DNA of 64,000 nt, taken from NCBI GenBank assembly GCA_036273855.1, contig DASUGU010000029.1:164797-228796 (forward strand), given 5' to 3'. Each line of letters opens with the position of its first letter. The stretch's first letter is position 1. Origin of the DNA: DATEPR01 sp036273855. Lineage in GTDB: Bacteria > Actinomycetota > Actinomycetes > Mycobacteriales > Pseudonocardiaceae. A model generated the notes under the pieces. That model searched no databases and had not been told where the DNA came from. It saw only the letters and a program-made list of their open reading frames with translations. Of the stretch, positions 1 through 11,286 are shown in pieces. Made by a program: the position numbers and the translations under genes.

Positions 1-3289
<3,289 letters not shown>

Positions 3290-3379
3290 GGCCGGACCTC
3301 CCTCGTCGTCCTCATGCTGAAGTCGGGATGTAGGTCCCGGACGGGACGACGGCGGCCCGTGCGATTTGTTGACGTGACT

Positions 3380-3395
3380 CTAACAGGCAGGAAAC
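3380..3395. promoter_or_regulatory. Candidate GlnR box upstream of gltB
   Basis: CTAAC, six bases, then GAAAC fits the actinobacterial GlnR pair GTnAC-n6-GAAAC with one mismatch. The 11-bp phasing continues upstream as TTGAC (3369-3373). It lies about 90 bp before the gltB start, a sensible place for nitrogen control. This is inferred from pattern only; such short motifs also occur by chance. Confidence 0.3.
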
Positions 3396-3549
3396 ATTCC
3401 GACACCTACGAACGAGTGATCCAGGTCATCAGCGGGTAACGAATCGGCTGATCCAGACGATGTGTCCGTAACGGCTGTGGAACGTTTGGCACGTTAAGTA
3501 TAGCTCCGGCCACAGATACCTGTCGTGTGCCCAGGTCAGACGCCTGACG

Positions 3550-3740
3550 GTGTAGGGTCCGTGGCGATCGGTGACGAAGTCCGGTGGGATTCCGGCGCTG
3601 TCCCGCAACTGTGATGACCCCCTAGGGGATCGAGCCAGGTCGCGCACCGTTCACCTCCGCCTTAACGCCCCCGGAGCAGGGGTGCGGCGCAGCCGAACGG
3701 CCTCCGGCCCCGGCCGACCGCGCGCCCGCGCCGGCCGAGA
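3550..3740 (+). promoter_or_regulatory. Cobalamin (B12) riboswitch
   Basis: The conserved core is present: GAAGTCCGGTGGGATTCCGG around 3576-3595, then GCGCTGTCCCGCAACTGTGA (3595-3614), then the B12-box-like GAGCCAGG (about 3632-3639). These match the adenosylcobalamin aptamer (RF00174-type). The element ends just before the start of the following lipoprotein gene, which fits translational or transcriptional control of B12 uptake. Outer boundaries are approximate because P1 was not folded. A 72-residue minus-strand reading frame over this stretch (3429-3647) is considered spurious. Confidence 0.9.
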
Positions 3741-3754
3741 CACCCGAGGATGTC

Positions 3755-4642
3755 ATGCCGGTTCGGTCCCATCGGTTACTCTCCGTCGTACTCGCCCTGG
3801 TCTGCGTGCTACTGGCCGGTTGCGCCAGTCACGCTGCGAGTTCACCTGCCACGTCCACCCAGCCGCACCGCATCGTGTCGCTGGACTCGTCCAGCACCGA
3901 GATCCTGTTCGCCATCGGCGCCGGCCACCAGGTCGTGGCCGTGGACAAGGATTCCGACTACCCCGCCGACGTGCCGAAGTCCTCGTTGGACGCCACCAAG
4001 CCCAACGTGGAGGCCATCGCCACGTACCACCCCGATCTGGTCATCACCGGATACGACACGAACGGCCTGGTCAACGGGCTGCGCAAGATCGGTGTCCGGG
4101 TACTGCTGGAACCGGCACCTTCGACAGTGGACGGTGCCTACTCGGTGTGGACCGGCATCGGCCGGGCGACCGGTCACCTGGCCGCAGCGCAGCGACTGGT
4201 GACCTCGACCAAACAGCAGATCTCGTCGATCGTCGCCGCCGCACCGCATCCGGCCACACCGCTGCGCTACTACTACGAACTCGACCAGACCTACTACACG
4301 GCCACGTCGCACACGTTCATCGGCGCGCTGCTCGGCCGGTTCGGCATGACCAACGTCGCCGACCCGGCCGACACCAAGGCATCCGGCGGCTACCCGCAAC
4401 TGTCCGCGGAACGCGTGCTGGCAGCCGATCCGGATCTGGTGTTGCTGGCGGACAGCCAGTGCTGCGGCCAGAACGCGACCACCGTCGCGGCGCGACCGGG
4501 GTGGGGGTCGCTGGCCGCCGTCCGGGACGGCGGCGTGGTGGCGTTGAACGACGACATCGCCTCCCGCTGGGGACCCCGGATCGTCGACCTGATGCGGACG
4601 GTGTCCTCGGCGATCGGCAAGGTCGCCGTACATGCCGGCTGA
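3755..4642 (+). CDS. btuF: Cobalamin ABC transporter substrate-binding lipoprotein (BtuF-like)
   Basis: A 295-residue periplasmic-binding protein of the BtuF/FepB (Peripla_BP_2) type. The N-terminus has Arg residues, a hydrophobic stretch and a lipobox LLAGC, so it is a lipoprotein captured by Lgt/LspA. The first lobe contains the family motif RIVSLDSSSTEILFAIGAG and a K-D-S-D-Y-P loop. The ATG at 3755 has GAGGA about 5 nt upstream. Family members bind either corrinoids or siderophores; the riboswitch directly upstream points to cobalamin or a corrinoid. The 3' end overlaps the permease start by 11 nt, indicating one operon of binding protein, permease and ATPase. Confidence 0.88.
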   Translation: MPVRSHRLLSVVLALVCVLLAGCASHAASSPATSTQPHRIVSLDSSSTEILFAIGAGHQVVAVDKDSDYPADVPKSSLDATKPNVEAIATYHPDLVITGYDTNGLVNGLRKIGVRVLLEPAPSTVDGAYSVWTGIGRATGHLAAAQRLVTSTKQQISSIVAAAPHPATPLRYYYELDQTYYTATSHTFIGALLGRFGMTNVADPADTKASGGYPQLSAERVLAADPDLVLLADSQCCGQNATTVAARPGWGSLAAVRDGGVVALNDDIASRWGPRIVDLMRTVSSAIGKVAVHAG

Positions 4643-5678
4643 TTCGGTTGCCCGGCAAGGGAAAACCCGGCTGCGGCCGCTCGTGCTGATCGGCGCTGTC
4701 GTGGTGCTGCTCGCCGCGCTGCTGGGTTCGGTCCTGCTCGGCGCCGTCGACCTGGGCACCGGTCGGGTGCTCGGGGAGATCGGCGCCGAGTTGACCGGTG
4801 GGCGGTCGCCGCTGTCCGCGCAGGAGTCGGCGATCCTGTGGCAGCTACGGGTACCCCGGGTGGTGCTGGGCATGCTGGTCGGCGCCGCGCTGGCCAGTTC
4901 CGGCGCCGCCTACCAGGGTGTGTTCCACAATCCGCTGGCCGATCCGTACCTGCTGGGCGCGGCGGCGGGCGCCGGGATGGCCACCACCATCGTGGTGGTC
5001 GGCTTCCCTGCGCTCACCGCGACCACCGGGTACATCGGGGCGCTGCCGGCGGCCGCGTTCGTCGGCGCGATCGGCGGTGTGCTCCTGGCCTGGGCGTTGG
5101 GCCGGTCGGCCGGGCGCGGCACCGCGACACTGGTGCTGGCCGGCGTCGCGGTGACCGCGTTCCTCACCGCGGTCCAGACGTTCGTGCAGCAGTTGAACAC
5201 CGAGACGCTGCAACGGGTCTACTCGTGGGTGCTGGGCGGGCTGGCCACCACCGGCTGGCACGACGTGCTGCTCGCGCTGCCCTACATCCTGGTCGGCGCC
5301 GTCGTGCTGTGCGGGTCGGCGCGGCTGCTGGACGTGCTGGCGCTGGGCGACGACGAGGCGGCCGCGCTGGGTGTGCGGCCGGGCCGGACCCGGCTGGTGG
5401 TGCTGGCCGCCGCGTCGCTGGCCACGGCGGGCGCGGTGGCGGTGAGCGGGCTGATCGGGTTCGTCGGGATCGTGGTGCCGCACGTGGTGCGGCTGCTGTT
5501 CGGCGGCAGCTACCGGGTGGTGGTGCCGCTGTCGCTGATCGGCGGCGCGATCTTCCTGGTCGCGGCAGACGTGGTGGCGCGGACCGTGCTCGCGCCGGCC
5601 GAGCTGCCGATCGGCGTGGTCACGGCGTTCACCGGGGCGCCGTTCTTCGTGATCGTGTTGCGGGCGAGAACGCGGTGA
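4632..5678 (+). CDS. btuC: Cobalamin ABC transporter permease (FecCD/BtuC family)
   Basis: A 348-residue FecCD-type permease with about nine to ten hydrophobic segments, a length typical for the family. Recognisable are VPRVVLGMLVGAALASSGAAYQ near residue 74 and the cytoplasmic coupling loop ALGDDEAAALGVRPGRTR near residue 236, which docks the ATPase. SGLIGFVGIVVPHVVRLLFG is the conserved C-terminal stretch. It probably forms the homodimeric channel that receives B12 from the preceding lipoprotein. Its start overlaps the lipoprotein gene and its stop overlaps the ATPase start in GTGA, so the three are translationally linked. Confidence 0.92.
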   Translation: MPADSVARQGKTRLRPLVLIGAVVVLLAALLGSVLLGAVDLGTGRVLGEIGAELTGGRSPLSAQESAILWQLRVPRVVLGMLVGAALASSGAAYQGVFHNPLADPYLLGAAAGAGMATTIVVVGFPALTATTGYIGALPAAAFVGAIGGVLLAWALGRSAGRGTATLVLAGVAVTAFLTAVQTFVQQLNTETLQRVYSWVLGGLATTGWHDVLLALPYILVGAVVLCGSARLLDVLALGDDEAAALGVRPGRTRLVVLAAASLATAGAVAVSGLIGFVGIVVPHVVRLLFGGSYRVVVPLSLIGGAIFLVAADVVARTVLAPAELPIGVVTAFTGAPFFVIVLRARTR

Positions 5679-6442
5679 CGCTGCGACTGGCTGACGTGTC
5701 GGCGGGCTACGGCGGGCGGATGGTGGTGTCCGGCGTGTCCGTGACGGTGCCGGCCGGGCGGTGGCTGGCGGTCATCGGGCCCAACGGCGCCGGCAAGTCG
5801 ACGCTGCTCAAGGCGGTCGCCGGGCTGGTGGAGCGGACCGGCCGGGTGTGGCTGGACGACCGGGACGTGGACCGGCTCTCCCGGCGCGAACGGGCCAGGG
5901 CCATCGGGTACGCACCGCAGAGTCCCGCCCTGCCGGCGGAGCTGACCGTGGCCGACTACGTGCTGCTCGGCCGCACCCCGTACCTGCGGCCGCTGGCCGG
6001 GGAGAGCGCGGCCGACGTGGCCGTGGTGGACGAGGTGCTGGCCCGGCTGGATCTCACCGGGCTGGCCGGGCGGCGGCTGCACGCGCTGTCCGGCGGTGAG
6101 CGGCAGCGGGCGGTGCTGGCCAGGACACTGGCCCAGCGGGCCGGTCTGCTGCTGCTGGACGAACCGACCGCCGGGCTGGACGTCGGGCACGCGCAGGCCA
6201 CGCTGGAGCTGCTGGACCGGCTGCGCACCCAGGACGGCACCACGGTGGTGAGCACGCTGCACGACCTGACGCTGGCCGGGCAGTACGCGGACGAGCTGGT
6301 CCTGGTCTCCGCCGGCCGACCGGTCGCGGCCGGCCCACCGGGGAAGGTGCTGACCGCGCCGCTGCTGGCCGAGCACTACGACGCCGACGTCGAGGTGTTG
6401 ACCACCAGCAGGGGTCAGCTCGTGGTGGCGCCGCGCCGCTGA
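5675..6442 (+). CDS. btuD: Cobalamin ABC transporter ATP-binding protein (BtuD-like)
   Basis: A 255-residue ABC ATPase powering the importer. Walker A is GPNGAGKST (residues 35-43), followed by a Q-loop region, the signature LSGGERQ, Walker B LLLLDEPTAGLD and a switch-region His in STLHDLT. The GTG start at 5675 overlaps the permease stop as GTGA and preserves the usual short lead before the first beta-strand; a longer upstream reading in this frame is a permease shadow. It is convergent with lgt, with only one base between the two stop codons. Confidence 0.93.
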   Translation: MTLRLADVSAGYGGRMVVSGVSVTVPAGRWLAVIGPNGAGKSTLLKAVAGLVERTGRVWLDDRDVDRLSRRERARAIGYAPQSPALPAELTVADYVLLGRTPYLRPLAGESAADVAVVDEVLARLDLTGLAGRRLHALSGGERQRAVLARTLAQRAGLLLLDEPTAGLDVGHAQATLELLDRLRTQDGTTVVSTLHDLTLAGQYADELVLVSAGRPVAAGPPGKVLTAPLLAEHYDADVEVLTTSRGQLVVAPRR

Positions 6443-6443
6443 G

Positions 6444-7520
6444 CTACTCCCTGGCGGCCGGTGTCTCCGCCGGTTCCGACTCGTCGGCCTTCGCTTCGGC
6501 CGGTTCGTCCGCCTTGTCGGTGTCGGCGTTCTCCGCCTTCTCAGCGGTCTCGACCTGCTCGCTGGTCTCGCTCGTTTCGTTGTCCGGTGACACATCCGAT
6601 GTGTCCACAGCGGACTGTTCGGCGAGTTCGGCCGACGGCGTGGCGCCGGGGAACGTGGCCGGATCCTCCCTCGGACCCCGCCTGCGGGCCAGGATGAAGT
6701 AGATCACCGCGCAGATGAAGATCAGCGACATCATCCACACGTTGACGCGGACGCCGAAGATCCGGGTGGCCTGGTCGGTGCGCACCAGTTCGATCCAGAA
6801 CCGGCCGAACGCGTAACCGGCGGCGTACAGGGCGAACGCCCTGCCGTGCCCGAGCCGGAAGCGGCGGTCGGCGACGACCACCAGCAGGGCGACCAGCAGG
6901 TCCCAGATCAGTTCGTAGAGGAACGTCGGGTGCACCACCTGGAACTGCGAGGTGTTGACCGCGACGCCGTCCAGGTTGTCCGGCAGGCCGGTGGTGGTGT
7001 TCACCCGCTGGAAGATCTCCAGGCCCCAGGGCAGCGTGGTCGTGCCGCCGAACAGTTCCTGGTTGAAGTAGTTGCCCACGCGGCCGATGGCCTGCGCGGT
7101 GACGATCGCCGGGGCCACGGCGTCGGCCATGAACGGCAGCGGGATGCCCTTGCGCCGGCAGGCGATCCACGCGCCCAGCGCGCCCAGCGCGATGGCGCCG
7201 GGGATGCCCAGGCCGCCGTCCCAGATCTTGAACGCGCCCACCCAGTCCTTGCCGGCGCCGAAGTAGCGCCACCAGTCCGTGGCCACGTGATACAGCCGGC
7301 CGCCGACCAGGCCGAACGGCACCGCCCACACTGCGATGTCCACGACCGCGCCCTTGGCGCCGCCACGGGCGACGTATCGCCGCTCGCCCCACCAGATGGC
7401 GACGATGATGCCCACGATGATGCAGAGTGCGTAGGCCCGGATCGGTATCGGTCCGAGGTGCCACACGCCCTGCGGCGGGCTGGGGATGTAGGCCAGGAGC
7501 GGTCCGGCGGCGTAGCTCAC
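6444..7520 (-). CDS. lgt: Prolipoprotein diacylglyceryl transferase
   Basis: Lgt moves diacylglycerol from phosphatidylglycerol to the lipobox Cys of prolipoproteins in the cytoplasmic membrane. The 358-residue product has the family's membrane segments and signature region around AIGRVGNYFNQELFGG, plus IPIRAYALCIIVG near the N-terminus. After the last segment there is a long acidic tail of about 75 residues rich in Glu, Ala, Asp and Ser (for example TSDVSPDNETSETSEQVET), longer than in E. coli Lgt but common in actinobacteria. The GTG at 7520 is chosen; TACGGT lies 6 nt upstream with no Shine-Dalgarno, suggesting a leaderless start. It follows trpA, the usual actinobacterial order. Confidence 0.96.
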   Translation of the reverse strand: MSYAAGPLLAYIPSPPQGVWHLGPIPIRAYALCIIVGIIVAIWWGERRYVARGGAKGAVVDIAVWAVPFGLVGGRLYHVATDWWRYFGAGKDWVGAFKIWDGGLGIPGAIALGALGAWIACRRKGIPLPFMADAVAPAIVTAQAIGRVGNYFNQELFGGTTTLPWGLEIFQRVNTTTGLPDNLDGVAVNTSQFQVVHPTFLYELIWDLLVALLVVVADRRFRLGHGRAFALYAAGYAFGRFWIELVRTDQATRIFGVRVNVWMMSLIFICAVIYFILARRRGPREDPATFPGATPSAELAEQSAVDTSDVSPDNETSETSEQVETAEKAENADTDKADEPAEAKADESEPAETPAARE

Positions 7521-7526
7521 GGCACC

Positions 7527-7532
7527 ACCGTA
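7527..7532 (-). promoter_or_regulatory. Putative -10 box of lgt (leaderless start)
   Basis: On the minus strand TACGGT ends 6 nt before the GTG start of lgt. No Shine-Dalgarno is present. The geometry places transcription start at or near the start codon. Confidence 0.45.
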
Positions 7533-7593
7533 GCCGCCGGCTGTGAATCGACCGTCAACGACCCGGTAACGGTTCGCAGTCGAGGGATGTCGG

Positions 7594-8388
7594 TCAGACC
7601 GTCGCCGCCAGCGGGTGGCGGACGCCTTCGGCCAGCTCGGCGGTGAGCGCGGCGAGCGATTCGGTGCCCTCGTCGGCCTTGCTGACGAACGCCGAGCCGA
7701 CGATGACCCCGTCGGCCACCGAGGCCAGTTCGGCCGCCTGGGCGCCGGACCGGACGCCGAGGCCGACCGCGATCGGCACGTCGGTGTGCGCGCGGATGCG
7801 CCGGACCAGGGGCGCTGCGGCCGAGCTGACCGTGTCCCTGGCACCGGTCACGCCCATCACCGATGCCGCGTACACGAAACCGCTGGTCACCGCGACCGTA
7901 CTGGCGATCCGCTCCTCGGTGGAGGACGGCGCGAGCAGGAAGATCCGGTCCAGGCCGTGGGTTTCGGACGCGGCCAGCCACTCGTCGGCCTCGTCCGGGA
8001 TGAGATCGGGCGTGATGACGCCCAGGCCACCGGCCGCGGCCAGGTCACGGGCGAACGCGTCCACGCCGTAGTGGTAGACCGGGTTCCAGTAGGTCATCAC
8101 CAGCGGCCGCCCGCCGCCTGCGGCGACCGACTCGACGACGCCGAACAGGTCGCGCAGCTTGAAGCCGTTGCGCAGTGCCCGCTCGGACGAGACCTGGATG
8201 GTCGGGCCCTCCATCACCGGGTCGGAGAACGGCATGCCGATCTCCACCACGTCGCAGCCGGACTCCACCATCGTCGCCAGCGCCCGCTTGGAGCCGTCCA
8301 GCGTCGGGAAACCGGCGGTGAGGAAGCCGATCAGCGCCGCCCTGCCCTCCGCCCGCGTCGAGGCGAACAACTCGGCCAGGCCGCTCAT
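7594..8388 (-). CDS. trpA: Tryptophan synthase alpha subunit
   Basis: TrpA cleaves indole-3-glycerol phosphate to indole and glyceraldehyde 3-phosphate and passes indole to TrpB. The 264-residue product shows the barrel motifs GFLTAGFPTLDGS, EIGMPFSDPVMEGPTIQ (which carries the catalytic Asp), LVMTYWNPVYHYG and GVGVRSG-like phosphate binding (AVGLGVRSG). The equivalent of the second catalytic residue, Glu49 in E. coli, falls in DVVEIGMPF. The ATG start shares one base with the trpB stop (TGATG), so the two subunits are translationally coupled. It is the last trp gene before lgt. Confidence 0.97.
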   Translation of the reverse strand: MSGLAELFASTRAEGRAALIGFLTAGFPTLDGSKRALATMVESGCDVVEIGMPFSDPVMEGPTIQVSSERALRNGFKLRDLFGVVESVAAGGGRPLVMTYWNPVYHYGVDAFARDLAAAGGLGVITPDLIPDEADEWLAASETHGLDRIFLLAPSSTEERIASTVAVTSGFVYAASVMGVTGARDTVSSAAAPLVRRIRAHTDVPIAVGLGVRSGAQAAELASVADGVIVGSAFVSKADEGTESLAALTAELAEGVRHPLAATV

Positions 8389-9626
8389 CAGCTTTCACCC
8401 TCCGGCACCAGGTTGAAGTACTTGTTGGCGGTGTCCATGTCCTTGTCACCACGGCCGGACAGGTTCACCAGGAGCACGGCGTCCGGGCCCAGTTCCTTGC
8501 CGATGCGCAGCGCGCCGGCCAGCGCGTGGGCCGACTCGATCGCCGGGATGATGCCCTCGGTGCGGGACAGCAGGCGCAGCGCCTGCATCGCCTCGTCGTC
8601 GGTCACCGACTGGTACTCGGCCCGGCCGCTGTCCTTCAGCCAGGCGTGTTCCGGGCCGACGCCCGGGTAGTCCAGGCCGGCGGAGATGGAGTACGCCTCG
8701 ATGACCTGGCCGTCGTCGTCCTGCAGCAGGTAGGACCGGGAGCCGTGCAACAGGCCGGGCGTGCCCTCGCCGAGGGCGGCGCCGTGCTCACCGGTCTCGA
8801 TGCCCTTGCCGCCCGGCTCCAGGCCGACCAGCCGGACGCCGGGGTCGTCGAGGAAGCCGTGGAAGATGCCGATGGCGTTGGACCCGCCGCCGACGCACGC
8901 GGCGACCACGTCGGGCAGCCTGCCGACCCGCTCCAGCACCTGGGCGCGGGCCTCCAGGCCGATCACCCGGTGAAAGTTGCGCACCATCAACGGGAACGGG
9001 TGCGCGCCGGCCGCCGTACCGAGCACGTAGTGGGTGTCGGCGACGTTGGTGACCCAGTCGCGGAACGCCTCGTTGATGGCGTCCTTCAGGGTGCGGGAAC
9101 CGGCGGTCACCGGGATGACCTCGGCGCCCAGCAGCCGCATGCGGGCCACGTTCAGCGCCTGCCGGCGCATGTCGACCTCACCCATGTACACGGTGCAGTC
9201 GAAACCCATCAGCGCGGCGGCGGTGGCCGTGGCGACGCCGTGCTGGCCGGCGCCGGTCTCCGCGATCACCCGCCGCTTGCCCATCCGCTTGGTGAGCAGC
9301 GCCTGGCCCAACACGTTGTTGATCTTGTGTGAGCCGGTGTGGTTCAGGTCCTCGCGCTTGAGCAGCACCCGGGCGCCACCGGCGTGCTCGCTGAACCGGG
9401 GCACGTCGGTGAGCAGCGATGGCCGGCCGGCGTACTCGCGCAACAGGCGGTCGAACTCGCCCAGGAACTCCGGGTCGACCCTGGCCTTGTCGTACTCGGC
9501 CGCGAGGTCGTCCAGCGCCGAGATCAGCGCCTCCGGCATGAACCGGCCGCCGAACGGGCCGTAGTAACCGCGCGTGTCCGGGTCGTGGGCGTGGTCCTGC
9601 GCGCGGGCCGTGTCGGACCCAGACAT
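8388..9626 (-). CDS. trpB: Tryptophan synthase beta subunit
   Basis: TrpB is the PLP enzyme that joins indole and serine to make tryptophan. The 412-residue product has the PLP-lysine motif REDLNHTGSHKINNVLGQ, ETGAGQHGVATA, CVGGGSNAIG for the PLP phosphate, and the loop EHAWLKDSGRAEY. It is the usual TrpB1 length. An N-terminal extension of about 15 residues precedes the conserved GYYGPFGGRFMPE. The Shine-Dalgarno GAGGGAGA precedes the ATG at 9626. It sits 19 nt downstream of trpC and overlaps trpA. Confidence 0.98.
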   Translation of the reverse strand: MSGSDTARAQDHAHDPDTRGYYGPFGGRFMPEALISALDDLAAEYDKARVDPEFLGEFDRLLREYAGRPSLLTDVPRFSEHAGGARVLLKREDLNHTGSHKINNVLGQALLTKRMGKRRVIAETGAGQHGVATATAAALMGFDCTVYMGEVDMRRQALNVARMRLLGAEVIPVTAGSRTLKDAINEAFRDWVTNVADTHYVLGTAAGAHPFPLMVRNFHRVIGLEARAQVLERVGRLPDVVAACVGGGSNAIGIFHGFLDDPGVRLVGLEPGGKGIETGEHGAALGEGTPGLLHGSRSYLLQDDDGQVIEAYSISAGLDYPGVGPEHAWLKDSGRAEYQSVTDDEAMQALRLLSRTEGIIPAIESAHALAGALRIGKELGPDAVLLVNLSGRGDKDMDTANKYFNLVPEGES

Positions 9627-9645
9627 CTGTCTCTGTCTCCCTCGA

Positions 9646-10455
9646 TCAGCGGGTGGGCCGTGGACAGGCGGGATGCGAACCGGCGGTCACCAGCTGCACC
9701 ACGGCGGTCTTCGGGTCGGCACTCGTCACCAGACCCTCGCCGACCAGGACGGCGTCCGCGCCGTACCCGGCGTAGGCCATCAGGTCGGCCGGGCCACGCA
9801 CCCCGGACTCGGCGATCTTCAGCGTCTCGAACGGCAACCCGGGCGCGATCTTGCCGAACACCTCGCGGTCCACCTCGAGTGTGTGCAAGTTGCGGGCGTT
9901 CACGCCCATCACCTTGGCGCCGGCCTCCAGCGCGCGGTCGGCCTCTTCCGCGGTGTGCACCTCGACCAGCGCGGTCATGCCGAGCGACTCGACCCGGTCC
10001 AGCAACGCCTCCAGCGCGTTCTGCTCCAGCGCGGCGACGATCAGCAGGATCATGTCCGCGCCGTGCAGCCTGGCCTCGTGCACCTGGTACGGACTGACGA
10101 CGAAGTCCTTGCGCAGCACCGGAATGTCCACCACGGCCCGGACGGCGTCCAGGTCGTCGAGCGAGCCGCCGAACCGGCGCCGCTCGGTCAGCACGCTGAT
10201 CACCCTGGCGCCCGCGTCGGCGTAGTCCTTGGCCAGTGCGGCCGGTTCGGGGATGTCGGCGAGCTCGCCCTTGGACGGACTGCGCCGCTTCACCTCCGCG
10301 ATGACGCCGACGCCGGGCGCGTTGAGCGCCGCGATGACGTCCTTCGGCGGGGGTGCCTTGGCGGACATCTCCTTCAGTTGGTCGAACGGCAGGGCCTTCT
10401 CGCGGACCGCGAGGTCCTCGCGCACCCCGTCGACAATCGACTCCAGAACACTCAT
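9646..10455 (-). CDS. trpC: Indole-3-glycerol phosphate synthase
   Basis: TrpC closes the indole ring by converting 1-(o-carboxyphenylamino)-1-deoxyribulose 5-phosphate to indole-3-glycerol phosphate. The 269-residue TIM-barrel protein shows VIAEVKRRSPSKGEL (catalytic Lys), LTERRRFGGSLDDL, VLRKDFVVSPYQVHEAR, GVNARNLHTLEVD and IAESGVRGP. It is monofunctional, with no fused TrpF domain. The ATG overlaps the stop of a small upstream reading frame as ATGA, so translation is likely coupled to it. The intermediate is expected from the PriA-type isomerase encoded at 15383-16117. Confidence 0.97.
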   Translation of the reverse strand: MSVLESIVDGVREDLAVREKALPFDQLKEMSAKAPPPKDVIAALNAPGVGVIAEVKRRSPSKGELADIPEPAALAKDYADAGARVISVLTERRRFGGSLDDLDAVRAVVDIPVLRKDFVVSPYQVHEARLHGADMILLIVAALEQNALEALLDRVESLGMTALVEVHTAEEADRALEAGAKVMGVNARNLHTLEVDREVFGKIAPGLPFETLKIAESGVRGPADLMAYAGYGADAVLVGEGLVTSADPKTAVVQLVTAGSHPACPRPTR

Positions 10456-10595
10456 GCGACCGCCTCGCTGCCCATCGGCAGGCGCATTCGAGGACTCGCC
10501 GTGCGCACTCGCGCGGTCACCCGGCGTGCCAACTCGGATACTGTGCCGATCCTGTCAGGTTGTGGACTCGCACCAGCGCACTCCAAGTTGCTCAC
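10452..10595 (-). CDS. Small ORF coupled to trpC, 47 residues, unknown
   Basis: A reading frame starting at GTG 10595, preceded by AAGGGGA at about 6 nt spacing, runs 47 codons and ends in the ATGA that starts trpC. The product contains GTVSELARRVTARVRTASP and is Arg/Ala-rich, with no Trp codon, so it is not a classical trp attenuator peptide. Some actinobacteria carry a short gene between the trp membrane protein and trpC, but no family signature is recognised here. The ATGA coupling and the ribosome site are the only support. It may simply be a translated leader that delivers ribosomes to trpC. Confidence 0.4.
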   Translation of the reverse strand: MSNLECAGASPQPDRIGTVSELARRVTARVRTASPRMRLPMGSEAVA

Positions 10596-10671
10596 GCCAC
10601 ATCCCCTTCCCACCGAAAGGATGCTAACCCCGCCCACCTGGAGAGCCTGTTGAGGGTTGGTGGAATCCCAG

Positions 10672-11286
10672 TCACTCGTTCGCTGTCGGGTCGCGACCCT
10701 CGGAGAGTGCCTGCCACAGCTCGGTGTCCGGGTCGCGGTGCCTGCGGGCGGCGGACGGCGTCTGGTAACCGCCACCCATCCGGGGCATCGTCGCGGCGTG
10801 CCGGACCACCAGCACGGCGGCGGCGAGAACGAGCAGTCCGGCCAGCACGGCGAGCAGGTGGCCGGAGAGGACCTGCGACAGCGGGTAGCCGTCCGGATGC
10901 GTGCCGAACACGCCACCCAGGTCCCGCACGCCGAACCAGACGGCGGCCAGTCCGGCGATCCCGACCAGCACGCCGACCACGCGCCGCCACCAGCCGCCGA
11001 TCGCCAGCACGGCCGCCACGGCGGCCAGGGCGAGGACGGCCAGCGGGACGAGCGCCGCTGCCACCTCGGCACCCCGCTCGGTGACCACGACGGTTCCCCG
11101 CAAGGGCGTCAGTTGACGCGACCACGACCAGGTGAGCCGGGACGACAGCCACAGCGCGGCGGCGCCCAGCACCAGCAGGACGATCACCGTCCACAACGGA
11201 CGGACGCCGGGACGGCGGCTGCTCCGCTGCCCGGTGTCGACGGCCGGCTGGTCAGCCACGTGCCGGTCCGCCGGCGAGCTCGGCAT
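10672..11286 (-). CDS. Trp operon-associated membrane protein (TrpX-like)
   Basis: This is the conserved actinobacterial tryptophan-biosynthesis-associated membrane protein found between trpE and trpC. The 204-residue product has about four hydrophobic segments: WTVIVLLVLGAAALWLSS, VAAALVPLAVLALAAVAAVL, VVGVLVGIAGLAAVWFGV and LLAVLAGLLVLAAAVLVV. A cytoplasmic tail ends DPDTELWQALSEGRDPT. Its biochemical role is unknown. The ATG at 11286 overlaps trpE by 35 nt; a GTG at 11259 would reduce the overlap to 8 nt and is equally possible. It lies within the trp unit. Confidence 0.88.
   Translation of the reverse strand: MPSSPADRHVADQPAVDTGQRSSRRPGVRPLWTVIVLLVLGAAALWLSSRLTWSWSRQLTPLRGTVVVTERGAEVAAALVPLAVLALAAVAAVLAIGGWWRRVVGVLVGIAGLAAVWFGVRDLGGVFGTHPDGYPLSQVLSGHLLAVLAGLLVLAAAVLVVRHAATMPRMGGGYQTPSAARRHRDPDTELWQALSEGRDPTANE

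Noticed and set aside
3429..3647. A 72-residue minus-strand frame upstream of gltB
   Set aside because: It lies over the B12 riboswitch, and the RNA conservation there explains the sequence.
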